From Saprospiraceae bacterium (lineage in GTDB: Bacteria; Bacteroidota; Bacteroidia; Chitinophagales; Saprospiraceae): a DNA stretch of 53,941 nucleotides. Shown in pieces: positions 26,901-34,500 of this stretch. Each line of letters begins with the position of its first letter. Positions within the stretch are counted from its first letter, which is position 1. The notes beneath the pieces are model-generated. The model was not told where the DNA came from. It made no database searches and saw only the letters and a program-made list of their open reading frames with translations. The position numbers and the translations under genes were made by a program. The DNA lies in assembly GCA_013360405.1 (NCBI GenBank), contig JABWBR010000031.1:1-53941 (forward strand). Reading direction: 5' to 3'.

Positions 26901-27764
26901 ATGTTAAGGACTATCGGCATATATCTGGCGTTGTTATTTCCGCTGGTCCGCGTAGCGGCACAAGAAGAATCGGGCTTATTACCCGAAAACCCAAAAGAAA
27001 TGAAAGCCGTAGCATGGGCAAAATTTGACGATGATCGCGCTGTGCTATCCCCTCGTTTTTTCCTGTTGGACGATCTGGGCGTATCGCCGGAAAGTTTTTC
27101 TTGTAATGATTTCCCGCTCGACCAGGGCCGCTGCGCTTCTTGTGCAGGTTGTGCCGTTGCGCAGGCGTATTCCATCCACTACGCCTTTCGCACCCGGAGA
27201 GACGAGAAGAAAGCCCGCTGGTTACATTTTTCGGGCTCTTATGTATACAACCAAATCAAAAAGCCGGGCGATTGCCGCCTGGGCGCCCGCCTCAGCGACG
27301 GCCTCAAATTGCTGACTGCAAAGGGCATTTGTCCAGTTCAGACATTTAAACACTCCAGCTATACCTGCGAAGAAAAACCAAATAATCAACAATTAGACAC
27401 GGCATCCGAATTCAGAATAGCGGGTTTCGGCAAAGTAATAACCCCCGATTCCGACTACAACCTCGACGATAAAATAAAACAGCTAAAAAACGCCATTGCC
27501 TGGCGAAATCCGGTAATCGTTTACACTAACCTTCCGAAAAGTTTAGCCGCTTTGCCCCGGGGGCAGTGCGACTGGCGCTCCCCAAATGGCAAGGAAACCG
27601 CCGTAAGGCACGCCCTGGTCCTCACCGGTTACGACGAACACCATTTTCAGGTGCTCAACAGCCTGGGCTGCCGCTGGGGCTGCAACGGAATAGCGCTTAT
27701 CCCCGCCGATGAATTGGCCTCAATGGTAGAGTGGGCTTTTGTAATGAATTATATTCTTTATTAA
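26901..27764 (+). CDS. Papain-like (C1A family) cysteine protease, exported
   Basis: 287 aa with a signal peptide (1-20). The papain fingerprint is present: oxyanion Gln75 and nucleophile Cys81 in DQGRCASCAGCAVAQA, His237 in VRHALVLTGYD, and Asn253 in VLNSLGCRWGCNG. The usual CGSCW is altered to CASCA, and the Asn-Ser-Trp motif to NSLG, but spacing and catalytic residues are intact. No long inhibitory propeptide is visible (about 45 residues before the domain). Extra Cys residues (68, 84, 125, 144, 156, 223, 257, 261) suggest disulphides, fitting a periplasmic or secreted enzyme. It is the third gene of the sigma unit and ends 11 nt before the CHAT gene. Confidence 0.85.
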   Translation: MLRTIGIYLALLFPLVRVAAQEESGLLPENPKEMKAVAWAKFDDDRAVLSPRFFLLDDLGVSPESFSCNDFPLDQGRCASCAGCAVAQAYSIHYAFRTRRDEKKARWLHFSGSYVYNQIKKPGDCRLGARLSDGLKLLTAKGICPVQTFKHSSYTCEEKPNNQQLDTASEFRIAGFGKVITPDSDYNLDDKIKQLKNAIAWRNPVIVYTNLPKSLAALPRGQCDWRSPNGKETAVRHALVLTGYDEHHFQVLNSLGCRWGCNGIALIPADELASMVEWAFVMNYILY

Positions 27765-27775
27765 ACCCAACAGTT

Positions 27776-30700
27776 ATGTCAAGGAAAATCGCAACTATAA
27801 TGCTGACAGGCATCAGCCTTGCTTTTGGCGCAACTGCACAGACCAATTGTTATGCTTTGTTGCTGAAAAGCGATACGCTTGTAAATACTTTTAAATGGAA
27901 CGAGGCAGCGCTCATTTTAGAGAAAGCCTATCAGGTTTGTATAGAAGAGCACGGCTATGAAAGCGATGAAAGCGCCTGGGTACATCACAATCTGGCTAAT
28001 TATCATTATTCAAAATTAAATACATCACTTTCAGATTCCCTCTGGAATATCTCTGAAGAATTGTATGGCCGTCATTGTGGCACTAATAGTGTGGAATATG
28101 GGCTTGTTCTATTAGCTAAAGCAGAGAGGTTACAAGCTATCGGTCGATATATGGACGCGTTTAACTGGCTAAAAAGAGCAGAAGCCATCTTTCGGGAACA
28201 GTTAGGCACTACGCATACTACCTATGGTTCAGCTTGTAACGCTTTAGGATCTGTATATGGTTTCTTTGGTTTTTATGAAAAAGCGGCTGAATATTTAAGC
28301 TATTCCGTTCAACTCGAAGCAAGTTTAAATGGAAAACAAACTCCCAGGTATGCTTCACGTGTTAATAATTTGGCGCTAATATCCTTACAAAAAGGAGACT
28401 ATGAACTTACCAGTGAACTCATCGGGCAATCGCTGCAGCTAATTGATCAGACAAAAGATTCCCTCTCTCGAGAATTTTTGGTAATCAACTTTAATAAAGG
28501 AGTATTGCTTGTTAATACAGGCCAATATGAAGCGGTTATTAAGCATTGCGATTATTATCTCTCCCTTTTTGATCGCAATGGCCTGAGGAAACACCCGCTT
28601 TATTATTATTTTCTAAATACCAAACTGACGGCATGGGTACAAACAGGTCAGTTTGATCAAGTAGAGAAGTATGCTAAAATTATCCTGGAGGAATTAGAAT
28701 CACAACCTGAATTGGCAGGTATACTGGGAGTCCTTATCAGGGAAAAACTCATTAATAGTTATTTGTTGACTAACCAATTTGAAAAGGGCATCCCCATTGC
28801 ATATGAAGCGCTTTCTATTTTAGAGACGACAGCAGGAAAAAATTCATTCAACTATTTCATCATTACCAGCACGCTTAGCCATTTACTTTATTATGCTAAT
28901 CGGAACGAGGAAGCGATTGCTGCCGGGTTAACGAATATGCAGAATATAAAAGGTGTTCTTGGTGAGAATACGCTTCCTATGTTGCTGCAGGAAACGGTTC
29001 TGGCAAAAGCATATGCTCGGGCGGGGCAGTTTGATGAAGCTGTCAAGTTTTCACAAAGTAGTGTTGACCACGGTATAAGAGTATATGGTCAAAATCATTC
29101 ACAATATATTAGCTTGCTAGGTTCTTTGGTCCGCATGCTCGATCTCTCCGGCAACACAGCCGCCGCTGACGCCCATTTTGCTAAACTGACGGAACTGGTT
29201 CAATCCAACATGACTCGTCTGTACGGCTTTTTTTCTGAAAAAGAACAGCTCAACTACCTCGCATACTCCCAGGCGAACCTCGAGTTTATGGAAAACTACG
29301 CGGCCCGCAACGTCAACCGAAACCCGGAATTGGCCGCCTTGTTGTTTAATAACAATGCCGTTTTGAAGGGGGCTCAATTGGACGACTCCAAAAACCGCCG
29401 CGCCTGGCTGTTGCAAAATGCCGATAGCTCAAGCGCTGTTCTGCAAAAAGAATGGACGAATATCGGACAGGCGCTGGCCAAACAATATTCCCAGGTGGTC
29501 GAAAAGCGGACAATTCAGGACGTCCACGTTTTGGACAGTCTTGAAACGGCTTTCCAACAAATCCAGCAGCGGCTTTCCGACGGCTCAGCGGATTTCAGAC
29601 GCGCTTTTGCCAATAAAAAGACGGGATGGAGCGAAGTCAGAAACCGACTCGGCAAAAACGAAGCCCTTGTCGATTTTATTAAATTCAATACCTACCACTC
29701 CGATACGGATATCTGGTCAGATTCCATCATGTATGCCGCTTTGATTGCCCGGCGCGACTGGGAGACGCCAAAGCTGGTCATGCTTTTTGAAGAAAAAGAA
29801 TTGGAACGGCGCCTGGCATTGGCCAACGAACCGCTGGGCTCGGCAGAAGACGTCATATCGGGCATTTATTCGCCGCAACTCTACCGGTTGATCTGGCAGC
29901 CGCTGGAAAAGTATTTCAAAGGTGCTAAAACCGTTTGGCTTTGCCCGGAAGGGTTGTTGCACAAAGTCGCTTTTCACTCGACTCCATTGCCCGGCGGCGA
30001 TTATGCCGGTTTTCGGTACGACTTGCGCAATATCGGCAGCCCCCGTGATTTGTTGCAGGATAGCCCCTTATATGCTTCTGAACTAAAAGATGCGTTGGTG
30101 TACGGAGGAATTCAATACGACATAGATGACAAACAATTGTCTTGCCTCAGCGAACAAACAGCCTCCCAAAACTCGTCTGGAATAGCACAGGCCCGTCGCA
30201 GCGGCGCTTGTAATGAGAAATTGTCTTTTTTGGCAAAGACGAGGCAGGAGAGCGACCATGTAGCAACTATACTGCATACAAATCGAATTCCTGTTGTCGC
30301 CAAACAGGGTTGCGAAGCCTCCGAAGATCATTTCAAAGCTGCCTGTAACAAGCTGCAAAGCTTATCGCTGATACATCTGCCTACTCATGGCAAATTTTGT
30401 CGACCACCCATATCCAATGATGGGGTTACCAAAGGATCGGATATCGTAGCCAATCCCCTCATGTATTCCAGCCTTGCGCTTGCAGGGTACAACCGCAAAG
30501 TCGCCGGGTTGCCGATGCCCCAACACTTAGAAGACGGCGAATTGACCGCCTATGAGGTTTCTCATTTCTTATTGCTCGAAACCAAACTGGTGGTGCTCAG
30601 CGCCTGCGTGAGCGGACTGGGAGAAACCCAAAGCACGGAGGGTGTTTTCGGGCTTCAACGCGCTTTTCGCCTGGCCGGCGCCCGCCATGTGCTGGTTAGC

Positions 30701-30871
30701 CTCTGGCAGGTTGACGATGCGGCAACAACCCTGTTGATGCAGTATTTTTACCACAACTGGCTGAATAAAAAAATGGACGCCAGGCAGGCGCTTCGGGCTG
30801 CACAGCAAAAAATGCAGCAGTCGAAAGAATACGATCATCCGTATTATTGGGCGGGATTTGTATTTATTTAA
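27776..30871 (+). CDS. TPR-CHAT protein (caspase-like cysteine protease domain)
   Basis: 1031 aa from the ATG at 27776, which gives a signal peptide-like start (MSRKIATIMLTGISLAFG). A longer frame from 27731 overlaps the upstream gene. Residues ~20-500 are tetratricopeptide-like helical repeats (LEKAYQVC, YEKAAEYLSYSVQLE, FDEAVKFSQSSVDHGIRVYG). The C-terminal ~300 residues are a CHAT domain with catalytic His871 (LIHLPTHGKF) and Cys944 (VVLSACVSGLGE), and the family end HPYYWAGFVFI. CHAT peptidases are caspase relatives used in bacterial defence and signalling. The TPR part would sense a partner and gate the protease. Last gene of the sigma unit. The TPR half is AT-rich and the CHAT half GC-rich (boundary near 29130). 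Confidence 0.9.
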   Translation: MSRKIATIMLTGISLAFGATAQTNCYALLLKSDTLVNTFKWNEAALILEKAYQVCIEEHGYESDESAWVHHNLANYHYSKLNTSLSDSLWNISEELYGRHCGTNSVEYGLVLLAKAERLQAIGRYMDAFNWLKRAEAIFREQLGTTHTTYGSACNALGSVYGFFGFYEKAAEYLSYSVQLEASLNGKQTPRYASRVNNLALISLQKGDYELTSELIGQSLQLIDQTKDSLSREFLVINFNKGVLLVNTGQYEAVIKHCDYYLSLFDRNGLRKHPLYYYFLNTKLTAWVQTGQFDQVEKYAKIILEELESQPELAGILGVLIREKLINSYLLTNQFEKGIPIAYEALSILETTAGKNSFNYFIITSTLSHLLYYANRNEEAIAAGLTNMQNIKGVLGENTLPMLLQETVLAKAYARAGQFDEAVKFSQSSVDHGIRVYGQNHSQYISLLGSLVRMLDLSGNTAAADAHFAKLTELVQSNMTRLYGFFSEKEQLNYLAYSQANLEFMENYAARNVNRNPELAALLFNNNAVLKGAQLDDSKNRRAWLLQNADSSSAVLQKEWTNIGQALAKQYSQVVEKRTIQDVHVLDSLETAFQQIQQRLSDGSADFRRAFANKKTGWSEVRNRLGKNEALVDFIKFNTYHSDTDIWSDSIMYAALIARRDWETPKLVMLFEEKELERRLALANEPLGSAEDVISGIYSPQLYRLIWQPLEKYFKGAKTVWLCPEGLLHKVAFHSTPLPGGDYAGFRYDLRNIGSPRDLLQDSPLYASELKDALVYGGIQYDIDDKQLSCLSEQTASQNSSGIAQARRSGACNEKLSFLAKTRQESDHVATILHTNRIPVVAKQGCEASEDHFKAACNKLQSLSLIHLPTHGKFCRPPISNDGVTKGSDIVANPLMYSSLALAGYNRKVAGLPMPQHLEDGELTAYEVSHFLLLETKLVVLSACVSGLGETQSTEGVFGLQRAFRLAGARHVLVSLWQVDDAATTLLMQYFYHNWLNKKMDARQALRAAQQKMQQSKEYDHPYYWAGFVFI

Positions 30872-30875
30872 AAAA

Positions 30876-31514
30876 TTACTTTCTCCCTACAAATAACACG
30901 TACTCCCAAGCACCGGCGTAGGCTTTAAATATTCGTACAAACACCGACTTGTATAATTGTCTAAGCTCAGGCAATAAATGACCGTCCATGCGCACATGAT
31001 TGCGGCCCATGTGGCGTTTAAACCAGTTGAAGCGGCTGTCATGAAAGTCTACTACGGCAATAAACCCGCCTGGTTTGAGGTCTTTGCAGGCCTGTTGAAG
31101 CAGTTCTTCCCATTGCGGGTTGATCATGGTAAGGGAGTACGAAAACAAGACGAGGTCGTATTGCTCGCGAAACCCTTCTTCACCCAATGCATAAGGTTTT
31201 TCGACAAGTTGAATTCTTTCGGGAAATTGCCTGGTGCGGCTTCGGGCAATAGCCAGCATATCGGCTGAAGCATCCAAACCGGTAATGCGGGCATTGGGAA
31301 AATGCAGCGCCAGGTTGCGCAAATTGTGGCCCGTGCCGCAACCCACCTCGAGAATCCGGTATTTGCCGTTGACGTCGAGCGGGAGGCATTTTATGATGAG
31401 ATTCCTGCCAAACAAAAAACTCCAGCGGGTGGCGTCGTATATTTTCGACTGCCAGCGGTAGTATTGCCGGATGGTGCGTACTTGTTTGTGGTCGCTTATT
31501 TCGATGGTTGACAT
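30876..31514 (-). CDS. btaB: SAM-dependent methyltransferase, probable betaine-lipid N-methyltransferase
   Basis: A 212-aa class I methyltransferase with the SAM-binding motif EVGCGTGHN (56-64), the acidic GLDAS end of beta-2, and the later motif LKPGGFIAVVDF. It starts 5 nt after the stop of btaA on the same strand. In the DGTS pathway BtaB methylates the amino group of diacylglyceryl-homoserine three times to give the betaine headgroup. The btaB call rests on adjacency to btaA, on length and on the general fold, because many methyltransferases share these motifs. The 3' end is convergent with the CHAT gene, only 4 nt apart. Confidence 0.8.
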   Translation of the reverse strand: MSTIEISDHKQVRTIRQYYRWQSKIYDATRWSFLFGRNLIIKCLPLDVNGKYRILEVGCGTGHNLRNLALHFPNARITGLDASADMLAIARSRTRQFPERIQLVEKPYALGEEGFREQYDLVLFSYSLTMINPQWEELLQQACKDLKPGGFIAVVDFHDSRFNWFKRHMGRNHVRMDGHLLPELRQLYKSVFVRIFKAYAGAWEYVLFVGRK

Positions 31515-31519
31515 GTTAT

Positions 31520-32680
31520 TTACTTTACAATACCCAAATACACACTGGCATAAGTGCCCACGCGATCCTGCTGGTGGGTAAGGCTGGTTTTTTCCTGTTC
31601 AAAAGTAACCGCATCGCGTACGAAATCGGGAAAAAAGTCGATTTCTTCGGCTGCCGAGCGCAGCAATATCCGGGCGCCGGGGCGGCTGTTTTTCAAAATA
31701 AGATCCCACTCTTCTTCCAACGCAGCCTGGTTATTGGCCGCCAGCCAATCCTGGTGGTCGAGTAACACATAATGCGAATATTTGCCAGGGTTTTGCTGCA
31801 AAAACCGGCTAATGGTAGTGGTGTTGAGCTGTATTTTATGGCGTTGGGTTTTTAGCAGTTCGAAATTGTCTTTATCCAGGTAGGCCGGGCGGCAGTCCAC
31901 GCTGTAACGCCCGTGCAGGTACAAACGCCAGAAGTAGTTGTCGTGCAGTGATTGCTCCGTAAATACACGCTTGAGGCATTTTTGGATAAAACCCATCGCG
32001 CCGCGCTCGTATTGCTCTACAAACAACTTTTGCTGACTGCTGGGCACGCCGACCAGGCACATGGTGAAGTGGCGGTTGACCCACCATTCGATAAAGGGCG
32101 TAAACAGCTTTTTTTCTATTTCATAATAAATAGCCGCCTGCCGGTCGAGAGATTCGGCCTCAAAAAGCTGGTGGACTAGGTTGTATAATTTTCGCTGGGT
32201 TTTCATATACTGCTGAGCCATCCAGGCGAAAGCGCCCGAGGTGCTGTAGTGGTAAAACGACTTGCGAATGCCGTTGCCATTGAAAAAATGCAGGTGCTTG
32301 TCCCCGTATTCTTGAGAAGCCGATTGCGATAATGATTCCCGCAGCTGACTTTGATAAATGTGTTGAATATCGGCGTGTTTGCCGTGGCCGAATAATTGGT
32401 AAAGATCTTCGTAATCCGCTGATCGGAAAGTAGCCAGTTTGAGGTCGAGCAATGCGTTTTGCCGGGGGTTCATATCCACGCAATGGATTTGCGCAGGCTG
32501 GTCGAGCAGGTATTCGAGTGCATTGCAGCCGGCGCTGGTGATCATCACTACCTGGCTGTCAGCGTCTAATTCAAGCAGTTGCCGGTCGCAGCGAGGATCT
32601 TCCCAGCAGGTATTGTAAACCAGGTTATTGCCGTGGATTTGCTTGAAAATCCAGTCTTTGGGCTTCAATGGGATGGCCAT
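31520..32680 (-). CDS. btaA: S-adenosylmethionine:diacylglycerol 3-amino-3-carboxypropyltransferase (DUF3419)
   Basis: 386 aa from the ATG at 32680; a TTG 18 nt upstream is an alternative. DUF3419/BtaA features include NTCWEDPRCDRQLLEL, ITSAGCNALEYLLDQP (SAM-binding loop) and IHCVDMNPRQNALLDLKLA. A long central helical region is followed by YVLLDHQDWLA and ILLRSAAEEIDFFPDFV. BtaA moves the 3-amino-3-carboxypropyl group of SAM to diacylglycerol, the first step of diacylglyceryl-trimethylhomoserine (DGTS) synthesis. It is followed by btaB after 5 nt, so the pair should suffice for the pathway. Such lipids replace phospholipids under phosphate limitation in other bacteria; no Pho-box-like site was looked for systematically here. 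Confidence 0.87.
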   Translation of the reverse strand: MAIPLKPKDWIFKQIHGNNLVYNTCWEDPRCDRQLLELDADSQVVMITSAGCNALEYLLDQPAQIHCVDMNPRQNALLDLKLATFRSADYEDLYQLFGHGKHADIQHIYQSQLRESLSQSASQEYGDKHLHFFNGNGIRKSFYHYSTSGAFAWMAQQYMKTQRKLYNLVHQLFEAESLDRQAAIYYEIEKKLFTPFIEWWVNRHFTMCLVGVPSSQQKLFVEQYERGAMGFIQKCLKRVFTEQSLHDNYFWRLYLHGRYSVDCRPAYLDKDNFELLKTQRHKIQLNTTTISRFLQQNPGKYSHYVLLDHQDWLAANNQAALEEEWDLILKNSRPGARILLRSAAEEIDFFPDFVRDAVTFEQEKTSLTHQQDRVGTYASVYLGIVK

Positions 32681-32784
32681 ACGGTTTTTTCTCTGCAAAT
32701 GTAGAAGGGGCAGTCGGACTGATAGCGAATCTGCGCTTTATGAAATGGCTAAGAAATTGTGAAGCGAAAGTCAAGAATGTGTTT

Positions 32785-32816
32785 TTTGTGTTAATACTTG
32801 AGGCCTTGCATCTTTG
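32785..32816 (+). promoter_or_regulatory. Predicted promoter of the carboxylesterase gene
   Basis: TTTG (32785-32788), 20-nt spacer, CATCTTTG (32809-32816). This deviates from the Bacteroidota consensus only at the first base of the -7 box and lies 73 nt upstream of the ATG. Confidence 0.45.
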
Positions 32817-32889
32817 ATGGCTTTGCGCTTACTTTATCCGGTCTTTTTATAACTTAGCAGATATTAGTATTCAAACTTAAGTTGTCGCT

Positions 32890-34467
32890 ATGTACAAAAT
32901 TCCTGCCCTCTTTACCCTCCTTGTGCTTTGTGGCACGACACTATTTGCTCAATTAGCCGGCGATACCGCCGCCCCTCGCGTACAAACTGCTCAAGGTTTA
33001 CTCGAAGGCGTCCATGACTCCGGCATCCGCACCTTTAAAGGCATTCCTTTTGCCGCGCCGCCGGTTGGCGACTTGCGCTGGAAGGCGCCGCAGCCGCCCG
33101 CGAACTGGCAGGGCGTGCGCAAAGCCGATGCCTTCGGCCCCCGTGCTATGCAGGCGCCCATTTTCAGCGATATGATGTTTCGCTCCAATGGCGTGAGCGA
33201 GGACTGCCTGTATCTCAATGTCTGGACGCCTGCTAAGACGGGTAATGAAAAACTGCCCGTGCTGGTGTATTTCTACGGCGGTGGCTTTGTGGCCGGCGAC
33301 GGCTCCGAATACCGCTACGACGGTGAAATGATGGCTCGCCAGGGCATTGTGGCTGTGACGGTCAATTACCGCCTGGGTATCTTTGGTTTTTTTTCGCATC
33401 CTGAATTATCCCAGGAGTCGCCCTATCGCGCCTCAGGCAACTACGGCCTGCTCGACCAGTCGGCGGCCCTGCGCTGGGTGAGCGAAAACATAGCGGTCTT
33501 CGGAGGTGATCCCCGTAAGATCACCATTGCCGGCGAGTCGGCGGGGTCGGTATCGGTGAGCGCGCAGATGGCCTCGCCCTTGTCCAAAGACCTGATTGCC
33601 GGCGCCATCGGCGAAAGCGGTTCTTTGCTGGGCACCCTGTCGGCGGTACCCCTGGCCGACGCCGAAAAAAACGGGGCTGATTTTGCAAAAAACATCCAGG
33701 CAGGTACGCTGGCCGAGTTGCGCGCCATGCCCGCCGATAAGCTGCTGGAAGCCGCGACAAAAAACAACCCGTTCCGATTTTCGATGACGATCGACGGCTA
33801 TTTTTTTCCAAAAAATCCCTTAGACATATTCAAAGCCGGCGAACAGGCTCAAATCCCCCTGCTGGTAGGCTGGAATTCGGAAGAGATGAATTACCGCATG
33901 ATATTGGGGCCCATGCCGCCCACCCTGGATAACTACGCGAAAGCCGTGCAAAACCTATACAGTGATAAAGCCGATCAGGTGCTGGCCGCCTATCGCGCCA
34001 CCACGGATGCAGAAGTGGAGCAAGTCGCTACCGACCTGGCCGGCGACCGATTTATCGGGTTCAGCACCTGGCGCTGGAGCAAAGTGCACAGCCAGACGGG
34101 CAATCAACCCGTGTACCGCTACCTGTACGCCCGTCCGCGCCCCGCCATGCGCAACCAACCGGCTGATGCTGTTCTGCCGAAAGGCGCCGTGCACTCCGCC
34201 GAAATCGAATACGCTATGGGCAACCTGCCCACCAACCGGGTGTACGACTGGCAGCCCGAAGATTACAAAGTATCAGCCATCCTGCAATCCTATTTTGCAC
34301 AATTCATCAAAACCGGCAACCCCAACGGCCTGGGCCTTCCCGCCTGGCCGGCATTGGATAATAAGAAATCCGCCCTGGTGATGTTCATAGACGTCCACAC
34401 CCGCGTAGCGGAGGACAAACACGGCGAGCGGTATTTGTTGCTGGAGGAATTGGCAGGAGGGAAGTAG
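32890..34467 (+). CDS. Type B carboxylesterase, exported
   Basis: A 525-aa carboxylesterase/para-nitrobenzyl esterase family protein with a signal peptide (1-20, ending TTLFAQ). Motifs are the N-terminal FKGIPFAAPPVGDLRWKAP, EDCLYLNVWTP, the oxyanion loop YGGGFVAGD, nucleophile Ser217 in GESAGS, an acidic residue likely within GWNSEEMNY, and the catalytic His in AVHSAEIEYAMGN. Length is standard. It hydrolyses carboxylic esters; the natural substrate is unknown. It is monocistronic with its own promoter-like site and is followed directly by the tricorn pseudogene. Confidence 0.92.
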   Translation: MYKIPALFTLLVLCGTTLFAQLAGDTAAPRVQTAQGLLEGVHDSGIRTFKGIPFAAPPVGDLRWKAPQPPANWQGVRKADAFGPRAMQAPIFSDMMFRSNGVSEDCLYLNVWTPAKTGNEKLPVLVYFYGGGFVAGDGSEYRYDGEMMARQGIVAVTVNYRLGIFGFFSHPELSQESPYRASGNYGLLDQSAALRWVSENIAVFGGDPRKITIAGESAGSVSVSAQMASPLSKDLIAGAIGESGSLLGTLSAVPLADAEKNGADFAKNIQAGTLAELRAMPADKLLEAATKNNPFRFSMTIDGYFFPKNPLDIFKAGEQAQIPLLVGWNSEEMNYRMILGPMPPTLDNYAKAVQNLYSDKADQVLAAYRATTDAEVEQVATDLAGDRFIGFSTWRWSKVHSQTGNQPVYRYLYARPRPAMRNQPADAVLPKGAVHSAEIEYAMGNLPTNRVYDWQPEDYKVSAILQSYFAQFIKTGNPNGLGLPAWPALDNKKSALVMFIDVHTRVAEDKHGERYLLLEELAGGK

Positions 34468-34500
34468 GGACTGTAGGACTATACGACTCGCGACTTTGCG

